This document shows positions 43,866 through 53,494 of a stretch of 64,000 nucleotides of DNA, one piece after another (positions within the stretch are counted from its first letter, which is position 1; each line of letters begins with the position of its first letter). The notes beneath the pieces were generated by a model. The model did no database searches, was not told the origin of the DNA, and saw only the letters and a program-made list of their open reading frames with translations. Made by a program: the position numbers and the translations under genes. Source of the DNA: Mesorhizobium sp. B1-1-8 (GTDB lineage Bacteria; Pseudomonadota; Alphaproteobacteria; Rhizobiales; Rhizobiaceae); NCBI RefSeq assembly GCF_006442795.2, contig NZ_CP083956.1, forward strand, positions 5,495,501 to 5,559,500. Reading direction: 5' to 3'.

Positions 43866-46592
43866 ATGCTCCCGGCATATTTGAACGCATTAGCGGCCGA
43901 TCAGAACCTTCACGAGGATTCTCTTCCGCCTGCAATCTACAGATGGCAAAGCATGCCCGACTATCCCCTCGACCACGGGGGACCGGCCTTGCGCCCATAT
44001 CAGCGACTGGGGCCCGGGTTCGCAGACGAGGCGATCGGTGCCCAGCTCAAAAAAATTGCTGGGCAATATCCTGATAAACCCGCTGTCAATGACGGCGTGG
44101 ATGAACTGTCCTACGCGGCGCTCGATGCCGCTGTCGAGACATTGTCCCGCCACATCACGACCGTCGTCCCCGAGGGACGGCCGGTCGGCATTCATCAGCC
44201 CACTTCCGTCTGGTACGTTGTTGCCCTCCTCGCAACCATAGTTGCGGGACGAATTTCAGTCCCGCTCAATGCCAGGGATCCAGCCAACCGGATCAATGAG
44301 ATTGTATCCGCGGCGCGGCTCTCGGCCATTCTCGGCAGAGAAAGCCGGCCTGACGGTTTGGCTGGCGACGTCCAATGGATCGACATGGCGGCAAGTCCGT
44401 CGGCACATCCGTCTGCCGCGCCGCTGCCGTCGCCTTCCGTCGATGCCCCGGCTATTATTCTCTATACATCGGGCAGTACCGGGCGACCCAAGGGCATCGT
44501 CAACAGCCAGCGGAGCCTGCTCTGGCGGGTACACCAATACGTCGATGCATGTCACATCGATTCCGAGGACGTTTTCCTTCCGTTGACCGGGCCCGCCACC
44601 ATTGCGGGCTGCCGGGAGATTTTGGCTGCGGTCCTCACCGGAGCCAAGCTGCATCTCGTCGAGGTGGAGGCGATCGGCCTGCGCGGCGTTCGCGCCCGAA
44701 TGCAGGACCAGGGCACGACCGTCACCTACATCGTGCCCGCCTTGCTTCGCGCGCTCATGGCCGATGCTCCAGCCGACACGTTCCGGTCGCTCAGGGTGGT
44801 CCGCATCGGCGGTGAAAAAGTGCTTTGGAGCGATATTGCCCTGTTGCGGAAGGCAACCACGGCGAATTGTCTCTTCCAGATCGGCTATTCGTCGACGGAG
44901 ACGACCGGCTCACAAGGGTTCTTGCCTCGAGCACCAAAGTCCGACACCGACGTGCCGGTGGGCCGGCTTTTGCCGGGGATAAACTTCGCGATCGTCAACG
45001 AGGAAGGACGCTGCGTCCCGCCCGGAGAGACCGGAGAGCTTGTGATAAAGAGCCCCTATGTGCTGCTTGGGCATTGGGAAAACGGGGCCGTCATCCCTGC
45101 CGAAGCAGACCCTGACGATCCGCATCAACGGATCTTTCCGACTGGCGACCTCGTGCAATTGGACAGTCGGGGCCTGTTGAGGATCATCGGTCGCAAGGGC
45201 CGACAGATAAAGATCAACGGTCGACGTATCGAGCCCGCCGAACTCGAAAGGGTGCTTCGATCCGCCCCATCCGTCCGCGAGGCCGTGGCTATCGTGACCG
45301 AGGCGAGTGAACTTGTAGCCTTCGCGATCCCCAACGGTTCTGCCGGCCCAGCCTTTGCGGACGAGCTTCGCGAGCGCATCGCAACGACGCTGCCCTCGCC
45401 CCTGCGTCCCCTGCGGCTTCACCGCGTCGAGGAAATTCCACGCCTGGCGAGCGGAAAAGTGGATCTGGCGAAGCTCGGGAAAATGGACCTTTTGGCCAGA
45501 AAGCCGACGCAGGTCGCCGATCCGCCCGCTCCGGGAAGCGACCTGAAAGTCCTTCAGGTGGTGCAACATGCCTGGGGCAAAGTCCTCAACACGCGGGCAG
45601 CCGTAGGCCGGTGGGACGAGGCCGGCGGAGATTCGCTGAAGCTGCTGCACTGCGTGATGGAGATCGAGAACCTCATCGGACAGGAGCTCGGCCTTGAGAC
45701 CTTCACCGTTGGGATGACCGCGGACGAGATGGCGAAGGCGATCGTCTCGGCACAAGCAGCCACCCACCGCAAAGGTGCGCAGGAGCATGAACCCCCGATC
45801 CTGTTCCTGTTTCCCGGCTCCGTCGGCTATGGCCCGAGCCTCGCTGCCTTCGCCTCGGCCATGGGCAAGGTCGCAAGAGTCGTGCCGATAAGATATCCCG
45901 GCCTCACAATGATCCTCAAGGGACAGAAAGATCTTGCGAACATGGCGGAAGCCGCGGTCGACCAGGTCAGCCGCGCCCAGCCGTCGGGTCATATCAGGCT
46001 TCTCGGTCACTCGCTCGGCGGAGCGGTCGCGTTGGAAGTGGCCGTGCGCCTGCTCGAGGCGGGACGATCGGTAAAGTTTGTCGGCATCCTCGACACCAGC
46101 CTTGAGGGAGAGCGGTCCCGTCGCCGGGACACGATCATCCGCACGTGGCGCCGGATCCGGTCCAACCGCATATCGTTCTACCGTGTCGCTTGCCGCGCCC
46201 TGGCGAAAATTGCAGTGAAAATGGGGTACGAAACGCGTCTCGCAAAGGCGATCGACCGTTACACCGAAGGGCAGTTCAACGCGGCGTGCTTCAGGATCAA
46301 GCTGGAGCTGCAGGAAGTCTTGCGCGCCCAGGCCTTTTTCCGCTGGCTGGCGGAGCCGAAAGCGGCACTGCCGATCACCGGCACGCTGTTTCGCTGCGCT
46401 CGTCCGGGCATGTCCCTGGCCATTGGATGGGATCGCGTATTCGCGGACCTGCAGGTAATCCCGATCGTCGGCACGCACATCGACCTGGTCGTGGAGCCTC
46501 ATATAGCGACCAACCGCCCGCTGATCGAAAAGGCCGTCATGCAAACCTATACGCCGGCCGAATCCCTGCGTTTGGAGGACAGGCAAGCGTGA
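43866..46592 (+). CDS. NRPS-like protein: adenylation, carrier and thioesterase domains
   Basis: A 908-residue protein. The AMP-binding domain spans residues about 50-550, with core motif YTSGSTGRPKG near 200-210 and GYSSTETTGS, then GRKGRQIKINGRRIEP. A phosphopantetheine carrier domain follows with GGDSLKLL near 587, then an alpha/beta thioesterase with GHSLGG near 717. No condensation domain is present, so it probably activates one substrate and releases or transfers it. Its stop overlaps the next GTG start. It leads a five-gene operon that converges on the exopolysaccharide operon, suggesting a link to surface-polymer decoration or a secreted small molecule. Confidence 0.9.
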   Translation: MLPAYLNALAADQNLHEDSLPPAIYRWQSMPDYPLDHGGPALRPYQRLGPGFADEAIGAQLKKIAGQYPDKPAVNDGVDELSYAALDAAVETLSRHITTVVPEGRPVGIHQPTSVWYVVALLATIVAGRISVPLNARDPANRINEIVSAARLSAILGRESRPDGLAGDVQWIDMAASPSAHPSAAPLPSPSVDAPAIILYTSGSTGRPKGIVNSQRSLLWRVHQYVDACHIDSEDVFLPLTGPATIAGCREILAAVLTGAKLHLVEVEAIGLRGVRARMQDQGTTVTYIVPALLRALMADAPADTFRSLRVVRIGGEKVLWSDIALLRKATTANCLFQIGYSSTETTGSQGFLPRAPKSDTDVPVGRLLPGINFAIVNEEGRCVPPGETGELVIKSPYVLLGHWENGAVIPAEADPDDPHQRIFPTGDLVQLDSRGLLRIIGRKGRQIKINGRRIEPAELERVLRSAPSVREAVAIVTEASELVAFAIPNGSAGPAFADELRERIATTLPSPLRPLRLHRVEEIPRLASGKVDLAKLGKMDLLARKPTQVADPPAPGSDLKVLQVVQHAWGKVLNTRAAVGRWDEAGGDSLKLLHCVMEIENLIGQELGLETFTVGMTADEMAKAIVSAQAATHRKGAQEHEPPILFLFPGSVGYGPSLAAFASAMGKVARVVPIRYPGLTMILKGQKDLANMAEAAVDQVSRAQPSGHIRLLGHSLGGAVALEVAVRLLEAGRSVKFVGILDTSLEGERSRRRDTIIRTWRRIRSNRISFYRVACRALAKIAVKMGYETRLAKAIDRYTEGQFNAACFRIKLELQEVLRAQAFFRWLAEPKAALPITGTLFRCARPGMSLAIGWDRVFADLQVIPIVGTHIDLVVEPHIATNRPLIEKAVMQTYTPAESLRLEDRQA

Positions 46593-47569
46593 TTTCGTTC
46601 ACCAAGGATGTGCTCGAACTGGATGCCGCTGCGGAAATAGACCGGATCGTGGAGTCGATGCGCGAACAGGTTTTGGCGACGCTTCGGCGACGCGGCGTGG
46701 TTGTCGGGCTTTCAGGCGGGATCGACAGTTCCGTCGTCGCGTCGTTATGCGTGCGTGCCTTCGGCAAGGACAAGGTGCTGGGGGTCTTCATGCCGGAGCG
46801 CCACTCCTCCGGCGATTCGCTGAGACTCGGTCGCGTCATCGCGGCTCAGCTCGGCATCGATACCCTGGTGGAGGATATAGCGCCGGCGCTGGACGCCATC
46901 GGCGCCTATCGCCGGCAGATCGAGGCGATCCGCTCCGTCGTTCCGGACTATGGCGAGGGCTGGAAATGCAAGCTGGTGCTCGCCTCGGTGCTGGAGAACC
47001 AGGGCCTCAACATCACTCGTCTCACGGTTCAGGACCCCGAGGGGAAGATCGATACGGTTCGGCTGCCTTCGGCAGCCTATCTGCAGATAGTGGCGGCGAC
47101 CAACTACAAGCAGCGCATTCGCAAGATGACCGAGTATTATCATGCCGATCGCCTCGGCTATGCGGTCGCGGGAACGCCGAACCGGCTTGAATACGACCAG
47201 GGCTTCTTCGTCAAGCAAGGCGATGGGATCGCCGACGTGATGCCGATCGTGCACCTCTACAAGACGCAGGTGTACCAGCTGGCGGAATATCTCGGGGTGG
47301 ACGAAGAAATCCGGCGCAGGCCTCCGACCAGCGATACGTTCTCCATGGCGCAAAGCCAGGAGGAATTCTACTTCGCGCTGCCCTATCATCTGACGGACCT
47401 GTGCCTTTACGGCGTCAACCACGGCATCCGCGCCGACGAGGTCGCCGCGGCGGCGGGGCTTACCGGAGGCCAGGTTCAGAAGGTCTTCAAGGACATCGAG
47501 GCCAAGCGTCGGGCGGCACGTTATCTGCACGCCCAGCCCTTGCCGTCCGTGCCACTGACCGTGGACTGA
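46589..47569 (+). CDS. NAD-synthase-like ATP pyrophosphatase
   Basis: A 326-residue member of the NAD synthetase family: PP-loop GLSGGIDSSV near residue 37, AVAGTPNRLEYDQGFFVKQGDG and YKTQVYQLAEYLGV. No glutaminase domain, so it would use ammonia or a partner's ammonia. GTG 46589 overlaps the preceding stop by four bases. A duplicate NadE inside a biosynthetic operon, next to an asparagine-synthase-like gene, suggests amidation of a pathway acid rather than NAD supply (inference). Confidence 0.85.
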   Translation: MISFTKDVLELDAAAEIDRIVESMREQVLATLRRRGVVVGLSGGIDSSVVASLCVRAFGKDKVLGVFMPERHSSGDSLRLGRVIAAQLGIDTLVEDIAPALDAIGAYRRQIEAIRSVVPDYGEGWKCKLVLASVLENQGLNITRLTVQDPEGKIDTVRLPSAAYLQIVAATNYKQRIRKMTEYYHADRLGYAVAGTPNRLEYDQGFFVKQGDGIADVMPIVHLYKTQVYQLAEYLGVDEEIRRRPPTSDTFSMAQSQEEFYFALPYHLTDLCLYGVNHGIRADEVAAAAGLTGGQVQKVFKDIEAKRRAARYLHAQPLPSVPLTVD

Positions 47570-47574
47570 CCCGG

Positions 47575-49596
47575 ATGTGCGGGATCGCCGGAATAGTGGC
47601 GCTGAACGCCGCCGCCCCACCACCTTCACGCGAGGCGCTGTTGCGCATGGTGGGCACACTCGCGCATCGCGGCCCCGACGAGCGAGGCCTGTATCGCGAC
47701 AGACGTGCAGGGCTGGCGCATGCCCGCCTTTCGATCGTCGATCTGTTGCACGGCCAGCAGCCTCTCACAAACGATGACGGCTCGACCTGGATCGTCTTCA
47801 ATGGCGAAATCTTCAACTACCTAGAACTGCGCGACAGACTGATCTCGCTTGGCCACAGGTTCCGCACCCATAGCGACACCGAAGTGGTCCTTCATGCCTA
47901 TCTGGCCTGGGGGCAGGCCGCTTTTGAACGGATGAACGGCCAATGGGCATTGGCAATCTGGGACTCGGCCGCCGGCCGCCTGGTGTTGTCGCGCGATCGC
48001 TACGGCATCTGTCCTCTGCATTTCTGCGAGCATGGCGGCCGCCTCTTCTTCGCGAGCGAAGTCAAGGCGATTTTCGCGGCTGAGACCGCGATCCGCCGCG
48101 CTTTCGATCCTGCCGGCATCGATCAGACTTTCACCTTGTGGACGGTTGTTGCGCCGCAGAACGTGTTCCAGGGCATCCGGGAACTCCCGCCTGGACATAT
48201 TCGCGTTTATGAGAATGGCGTGACGCGCGAGAGGGCCTTCTGGGAGCCTCGCTACCCGGAGATCCCGAGCTCCGATCAGGACCGCTTCGCCGGCTCATGC
48301 GGCGAAGCCGTCGAAGAGGTTCGCGCGGCGCTGGAAACCGCGACGGCGCTGCGCATGGTGCAGGCCGACGTGCCGGTCGGCTGCTATCTGTCGGGAGGGT
48401 TGGACAGCTCTCTTGTCGCGACCCTTGGCAGGCGTTTCGCCGGCGAGCGCTTCCAGACCTTCTCCTTGCGGTTCGCGGATGCCGAATATGACGAGACGCG
48501 CTTCCAGCGGCTGGTTGCCGCTGCAATCGGCAGCGAACACCACGAGGTGATGGTGTCGCGCAACGACATCGCCGCGATCTTTCCCGAGGTGGTCCACCAC
48601 ACAGAGAGGCCAATCCTCAGGACCGCGCCGGCGCCGCTTTTCCTGCTGTCCAGGCTGGTGCGCGAACGCGGCGTCAAGGTGGTGCTGACCGGCGAAGGCG
48701 CCGACGAGATGTTTGCCGGCTATGACCTCTTCCGCGAAGGCAAGGTGCGGCGCTTCTGGGGGCGCCAGCCAGCATCGATGCGCCGCGCCCGGCTGCTTGA
48801 GCGGCTCTACCCCTATCTCTCGCGCTCGCCGGTTCACCAGCAGGCATTGGCGCGTCAGTTCTTCGGGCGCAACATTCAAGCCCATGACATGCCCGGATTC
48901 GCGCACGACACACGCTGGCGCACGACGAGCGCCATCAAACGTCTGTTCTGCCCGGACATGCGCGCCGCCTCGGAGCACCGCGATGCGGTCTCTGAGCTCC
49001 TTGCTTGCCTGCCTGCCGAATTCCCGCGATGGAGTTCGCTTGCCCAGGACCAGTATCTCGAGATCCGGACCTTGATGTCGGGTTATCTGCTGTCCTCGCA
49101 AGGCGACAGGATGCTGATGGCTCACTCCGTCGAGGGACGCTTCCCCTTTCTGGACGACAATCTGGTGGCGTTGGCGAATTCGCTTCCGGACACTTACAAA
49201 TTGCGGATCCTCGATGAGAAGCATGTGCTGAAGCGCGTCGCGGCGCCGATCGTGCCGACGCAGGTCGTTGCCCGGAAGAAGCAGCCCTACCGGGCGCCCA
49301 ACGCGCTCAGTTTCGTCGCCCGCGATGCCCCGGAATACGTCCTTGACGCGCTGTCGGAGACGGCATTGCGCGCGGCCGGCATCTTCGATCCAAAATCGGT
49401 TGCCGGCCTGCTTGGAAAGTGCCGCGCCAAAACGGGCGACGGCGATCTGTCCAATTCCGATAACATGGCGCTGGTGGGCGTGCTGTCGACGCAGCTTCTG
49501 CATCAGCAATTCATCGCGGGCCGTCCCGGCGATACGCGCAGGGTAGAGCTCCGCATCGACGTCGATCACGAACACCGGGAAAGGGCGCTTGCATGA
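47575..49596 (+). CDS. asnB: Asparagine synthase-like glutamine amidotransferase
   Basis: A 673-residue protein. Cys 2 in MCGIAGIV is the glutaminase nucleophile, with GPDERGLY and FNGEIFNY; the C-terminal synthetase domain has the PP-loop YLSGGLDSSLVA near residue 274 and GEGADEMFAGY. The family amidates a carboxylate with glutamine-derived ammonia and ATP. Homologues in polysaccharide and exosortase-type clusters modify unknown substrates. It starts five bases after the NAD-synthase-like gene and overlaps the next gene by four bases. Confidence 0.88.
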   Translation: MCGIAGIVALNAAAPPPSREALLRMVGTLAHRGPDERGLYRDRRAGLAHARLSIVDLLHGQQPLTNDDGSTWIVFNGEIFNYLELRDRLISLGHRFRTHSDTEVVLHAYLAWGQAAFERMNGQWALAIWDSAAGRLVLSRDRYGICPLHFCEHGGRLFFASEVKAIFAAETAIRRAFDPAGIDQTFTLWTVVAPQNVFQGIRELPPGHIRVYENGVTRERAFWEPRYPEIPSSDQDRFAGSCGEAVEEVRAALETATALRMVQADVPVGCYLSGGLDSSLVATLGRRFAGERFQTFSLRFADAEYDETRFQRLVAAAIGSEHHEVMVSRNDIAAIFPEVVHHTERPILRTAPAPLFLLSRLVRERGVKVVLTGEGADEMFAGYDLFREGKVRRFWGRQPASMRRARLLERLYPYLSRSPVHQQALARQFFGRNIQAHDMPGFAHDTRWRTTSAIKRLFCPDMRAASEHRDAVSELLACLPAEFPRWSSLAQDQYLEIRTLMSGYLLSSQGDRMLMAHSVEGRFPFLDDNLVALANSLPDTYKLRILDEKHVLKRVAAPIVPTQVVARKKQPYRAPNALSFVARDAPEYVLDALSETALRAAGIFDPKSVAGLLGKCRAKTGDGDLSNSDNMALVGVLSTQLLHQQFIAGRPGDTRRVELRIDVDHEHRERALA

Positions 49597-51146
49597 TGCA
49601 CGGTGCAGTACCGCTTCTGCAGGATTACCTCATCCACTCAGCCGGGCGGCTCAGCGCCAAGGTGGCATTGGTTTGCGGCAAGCAACGCGTCACCTATGCC
49701 GAGCTCGACGAGCGCTCCAATGGGGTCGCCCAATCTTTGGCAAAGGCCGGCGTGCAGCGCGGCGACCGCGTGATGATCTTCGCCGACAACACGGTCGAAA
49801 CCGTTGTCGGCTTCTGGGCGGTGCTCAAGGCCAATGCTGTCGTGTGCATCGTCAACCCGCTGACAAAAAGCGAAAAGCTCGACTACCTGCTCAATGATTG
49901 TCGGCCGACGGCGCTGATCACGGACAAGCACCTGCAATCGGTCTTCGGCGAACCGGTGCACAATTGTCCGTCCTTGCTCCGGGTAATCGTATCGGGAGTG
50001 ATCGACGAGGACGAACTCGGCCGCCTGCCGCATGCAATGCGCTGGGAAACGGCCGCCGAGAGAAACGCGGCCGCGCCGGCGCGCAGGTCGATCGACATTG
50101 ATCTTGCCGCGATCATCTACACTTCCGGTTCAACGGGCGAACCGAAGGGAGTGATGCTGACGCACCGCAACATGACGGCCGCGTGCACCTCGATCGCTTC
50201 TTATCTGGAGCTTCGTGAAGACGAGGTGATCCTGAATGTGCTGCCTCTTGCCTTCGATTACGGCCTCTACCAGATGCTCATGGCCTTCCGCACGGGCGCC
50301 CGGCTCGTCCTCGAACGCTCTTTCGCTTTTCCGGCGCAGATTCTTCAGATCATCAGGGAAGAGAAGGTTACCGGCTTTCCCGGAGTACCAACCATCTTTG
50401 CCGCGCTCTCGGAGCTCAAGTCGCTGAAGGATCACGATTTTTCCAGCATCCGCTACGTCACCAACACGGCAGCTGCGCTATCGCTCAAGCATATCACCAT
50501 GCTTAGGGAGCTATTTTCCAGCGCCCGCATCTATTCGATGTACGGCCTCACCGAGTGCAAGCGCTGCACCTACCTGCCGCCGGAAGATCTCGGACGAAAG
50601 CCCCTGAGCGTCGGCATCGCCATTCCGAACACGGAAATGTGGATCGTCGACGAGGATGACAGGCGGGTGCCCGCCGGTACGGTCGGCCAGCTCGTCATCC
50701 GTGGTGCGACGGTGATGAAGGGCTATTGGGGCAAACCCGAAGCGACAGCCAGGAAGCTCAAGCCCGGCCCGCTGCCGGGCGAGCAGGTCCTTTATACCGG
50801 CGATTACTGCCGGATGGATGCGGAGGGCTACCTCTACTTCGTCGGGCGTGGCGACGAGATCATAAAATCCCGGGGCGAGAAGGTCGCGCCGAAGGAAGTA
50901 GAGAATGTGCTGATGAATATCCCGGGCGTAAGGGAGGCGGCGGTGATCGGCGTTCCCGACGAGCTTCTCGGGCAGGCAGTCAAGGCGTTCGTCGTGATCG
51001 AGCAAGGCAGGATCGTCGGCGAGAGGCAACTCCAGAAGGAGTGCCAGAAACGGCTCGAAAGTTTCATGGTTCCGAAGTCCATCGTCATCGTGCCCAGTCT
51101 GCCGATGACGGATACCGGAAAACTCAAGAAGGTGGCCCTGTCGTAG
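49593..51146 (+). CDS. AMP-forming acyl/aryl ligase
   Basis: A 517-residue acyl-CoA synthetase-type enzyme with ATP motif YTSGSTGEPKGV near residue 175, MYGLTECKRCTYLPP and the C-terminal GRGDEIIKSRGEKVAPKEVE hinge, ending DTGKLKK with the catalytic Lys. Likely loads a carboxylic acid onto the carrier protein encoded next. The start overlaps the previous stop (ATGA). Confidence 0.92.
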   Translation: MMHGAVPLLQDYLIHSAGRLSAKVALVCGKQRVTYAELDERSNGVAQSLAKAGVQRGDRVMIFADNTVETVVGFWAVLKANAVVCIVNPLTKSEKLDYLLNDCRPTALITDKHLQSVFGEPVHNCPSLLRVIVSGVIDEDELGRLPHAMRWETAAERNAAAPARRSIDIDLAAIIYTSGSTGEPKGVMLTHRNMTAACTSIASYLELREDEVILNVLPLAFDYGLYQMLMAFRTGARLVLERSFAFPAQILQIIREEKVTGFPGVPTIFAALSELKSLKDHDFSSIRYVTNTAAALSLKHITMLRELFSSARIYSMYGLTECKRCTYLPPEDLGRKPLSVGIAIPNTEMWIVDEDDRRVPAGTVGQLVIRGATVMKGYWGKPEATARKLKPGPLPGEQVLYTGDYCRMDAEGYLYFVGRGDEIIKSRGEKVAPKEVENVLMNIPGVREAAVIGVPDELLGQAVKAFVVIEQGRIVGERQLQKECQKRLESFMVPKSIVIVPSLPMTDTGKLKKVALS

Positions 51147-51197
51147 CCTTGACGGGCACCGATTCATTTATCCCTTTTGAACGGGAGGACACATCAG

Positions 51198-51473
51198 ATG
51201 GATTCAATGTTGGAGACAAAGGAAGCAGGCGAGATCTACCACGGGCAAATTCGCGCTTTCCTGGCCTCGAATTTCTATATCGCGGACGTGAAATCTCTGA
51301 GCAGCACCGCGTCGCTGCTCGATCAGGGTATCGTCGACTCGACAGGGGTGCTCGAGGTGATCGGCTTCATCGAAGAGACCTTCGGCATCATCGTCGAAGA
51401 CAGCGAACTCCTGCCGGAAAACCTCGATTCCATCCAGGGAATAGCGCAGTTCATCGCCCGCAAGAGGGCATGA
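51198..51473 (+). CDS. Acyl carrier protein
   Basis: A 91-residue carrier protein. The phosphopantetheine Ser is in LLDQGIVDSTGVLEV, with the usual helix II and an FGIIVEDSEL follow-on. ATG 51198 has GGGAGG about ten bases upstream. It is the last gene of the operon and the probable partner of the adjacent AMP ligase. Confidence 0.88.
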   Translation: MDSMLETKEAGEIYHGQIRAFLASNFYIADVKSLSSTASLLDQGIVDSTGVLEVIGFIEETFGIIVEDSELLPENLDSIQGIAQFIARKRA

Positions 51474-51493
51474 CGCCCGGCCCGTGATCCGGT

Positions 51494-52186
51494 TCAGGTG
51501 CGTGGCTTGGCGGATCCGAGCACCACGCGTGCTTCACCGGCGTGGTTGGTGACGGAGCGGATGTTCTCGTAGCCCTTGCTGCGTTCCAGAAGACCTGCGA
51601 CCTGGCGGTCCTGGCCGAGGCCTACCTCGAACAGCAGGACACCGCCGGGCCGCAGATACCGAAGTGCGTCCTTCACCACTCGCATGTGGATGCTGAGCCC
51701 ATAGGGCCCCGCCGCAAAGGCCTCGCGGGGCTCAAGCGCGACCAGATGGGAACGGTCGCCCTCAAGCCGTTTTTCCGAAATGTAGGGCGGATTGCAGACG
51801 ACGGCGTCGATGGTGCCGTGAAGCGCCAGGCCGGACAAGGCTTCGAACAAATCGCCCTTAAGAACGGATAGCCGGCCGGCCAGGTCGTGATGAGCGACAT
51901 TGCGGCGCGTTGCCTCGACACACCCATCGGTGAGGTCGCTGGCCCAGACCCGCGCGGCCGGGACGTGATGCGCGATGGCACAGGCGAGATTGCCGGCACC
52001 GCAGCACATGTCGATCACCCGCGGCGCCGGCAGGTTCATCTGGTGCAGGACGTCGACGGCGACCGTGCCCAGCAGCTCCGTCTCCGGCCGCGGGACCAGT
52101 GCGCCGGCAGCGACAAGCATCTCCACTCCCATGAAGACAGTGCTGCCTTTGCTGTAAGCGTCGGCGACGCTGATCTCTTCGCTCAC
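51494..52186 (-). CDS. PrmC/HemK-like methyltransferase
   Basis: A 230-residue SAM-dependent methyltransferase with VPRPETELL near residue 30, SAM motif VIDMCCGAGNLACA and catalytic NPPYISEKRL near 133. The NPPY motif marks N-methylation of Gln/Asn-type amides. It lacks the N-terminal helical domain of release-factor PrmC, so its target is probably different. GTG 52186. It is the last gene of the exopolysaccharide operon and converges on the carrier-protein operon. Confidence 0.8.
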   Translation of the reverse strand: MSEEISVADAYSKGSTVFMGVEMLVAAGALVPRPETELLGTVAVDVLHQMNLPAPRVIDMCCGAGNLACAIAHHVPAARVWASDLTDGCVEATRRNVAHHDLAGRLSVLKGDLFEALSGLALHGTIDAVVCNPPYISEKRLEGDRSHLVALEPREAFAAGPYGLSIHMRVVKDALRYLRPGGVLLFEVGLGQDRQVAGLLERSKGYENIRSVTNHAGEARVVLGSAKPRT

Positions 52187-52231
52187 GACTTGTGCACCCG
52201 CAACGACTTCAACGCTTTCGCCCGCAGCGGC

Positions 52232-53494
52232 CTACTGGACCGCTGCGCTTTCGAGCTCACTGCTGAACCGGACCTCGACCGTATCCCCGGGCGCCACCTC
52301 GGCGTCTTCGTCCGCCGGCTCCTTGCGCCATTGCGCATCGACCTTGCGAATGATCGTCACCTGGGCCCGAACGGTTTCGCCGGCGAGCGGCAACGACGGA
52401 GCGGTTGCTCCCGCGGGTTGCAGTTTCTGGCTCGCCGCGCGAAGTCTGGAGGTGATGTCGGCAAGCCGCACCTCGGTGTCCCGCAAGTCGTTCAGCAGGC
52501 CGACGCGCCTCTGGTTGTCGTTGCGCTCGAGCTGCCTGGCAAAATCCTCCTGCTGGCGCCGCGTTCGCATGAGTTCGACCGATGTTTCCAGCGCCCGGCT
52601 GGACGAAAGAAGCACGGAACGCCGGACATCGGAGAGCCTGTTGTTGGTCAGGTTGCCGGCCTTGAACAGCTTGGTCACCTGCTCCAGGTCCTCTTCATCG
52701 GCTTTCACCCCATCGGCCTCATCCTGCGTGCGTTTGAGCAACGCTTCGACCTGCGTCGCGGCATCCTTGGCACCTTTTTCGACGAAGCTCTGCTCCTGCT
52801 GGAAATTTTCCAGGGAGAGCTTGAGCGCCTCCGCCTCGGCCTGCGCCACCCCCGCCGCGAAAGCGGGAGAAAGGGGGGATCCTTGCGGCGGCTGCATATC
52901 GAAACTTGCCTGTTTTTGAAGTTCCGCGCGTATGCGGGCGCTGTGGAAATAGTCCCTGGTGTATTCTCCCCAGATCATCTCATAGTCGCGCCGCAGGTCC
53001 GTGGGATCGGGTCCTGCCTGGTTCGCCCGTGACCGCAAGAGGCTGAAACCGCCAGCTACCGCTATCGCCTGACGGACGGTCATAAGCGGGCGATAGGCTT
53101 GCTGTCCGGGGGTAAGCACATCGCCGGTCACGTAGATCGGCCGATATTCAGCGATGATCGCCGTTACGTCGCTCGGTCTGACGACCGCCATCTGCTCGCG
53201 GCCGTCAGGCATGCGTATGTGGAAGATCTTGGTCGGCAGTATCGTCTGCATGCGCATTTGCAATTCCGGCGGGGTCAGGCCGCCCACCGATACTGTGCCG
53301 GCGTCGGGGAGCACGATCGTGCCGTCCATCTGGACCACCGCACGCTGCGTCCGGTCGGGAATTGAGGTTATGCCGATTTCGACCGTGTCTCCGGGTGAAA
53401 TCCGGTAGGCCGTCGGCAGATCGGCGGCGGCGGCCATCGACAGGGCGGCCGGCATGGCGAGTGTGGCAAGGAAAAATCGGCTAGGGTTGACCAT
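52232..53494 (-). CDS. ExoF/Wza-type polysaccharide export protein
   Basis: A 420-residue protein with a signal peptide (FFLATLAMPAALSMAAAA) and a polysaccharide export domain (YRISPGDTVEIGI near residue 30; YVTGDVLTPGQQAYRP, an SLBB-type segment near 130). A long helical coiled-coil region (residues about 200-350) precedes a C-terminal beta region, as in ExoF-like proteins. ATG 53494 overlaps the previous gene by 14 bases; a longer start at 53554 is less likely. Confidence 0.85.
   Translation of the reverse strand: MVNPSRFFLATLAMPAALSMAAAADLPTAYRISPGDTVEIGITSIPDRTQRAVVQMDGTIVLPDAGTVSVGGLTPPELQMRMQTILPTKIFHIRMPDGREQMAVVRPSDVTAIIAEYRPIYVTGDVLTPGQQAYRPLMTVRQAIAVAGGFSLLRSRANQAGPDPTDLRRDYEMIWGEYTRDYFHSARIRAELQKQASFDMQPPQGSPLSPAFAAGVAQAEAEALKLSLENFQQEQSFVEKGAKDAATQVEALLKRTQDEADGVKADEEDLEQVTKLFKAGNLTNNRLSDVRRSVLLSSSRALETSVELMRTRRQQEDFARQLERNDNQRRVGLLNDLRDTEVRLADITSRLRAASQKLQPAGATAPSLPLAGETVRAQVTIIRKVDAQWRKEPADEDAEVAPGDTVEVRFSSELESAAVQ

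Noticed and set aside
44910..46586. Long minus-strand frame of 558 codons
   Set aside because: Antisense shadow of the NRPS-like gene; high-GC third positions keep the opposite strand open. The plus-strand frame has full domain motifs.
51887..53032. Plus-strand frame of 381 codons
   Set aside because: Antisense to the methyltransferase and ExoF-like genes; no motif or ribosome site.
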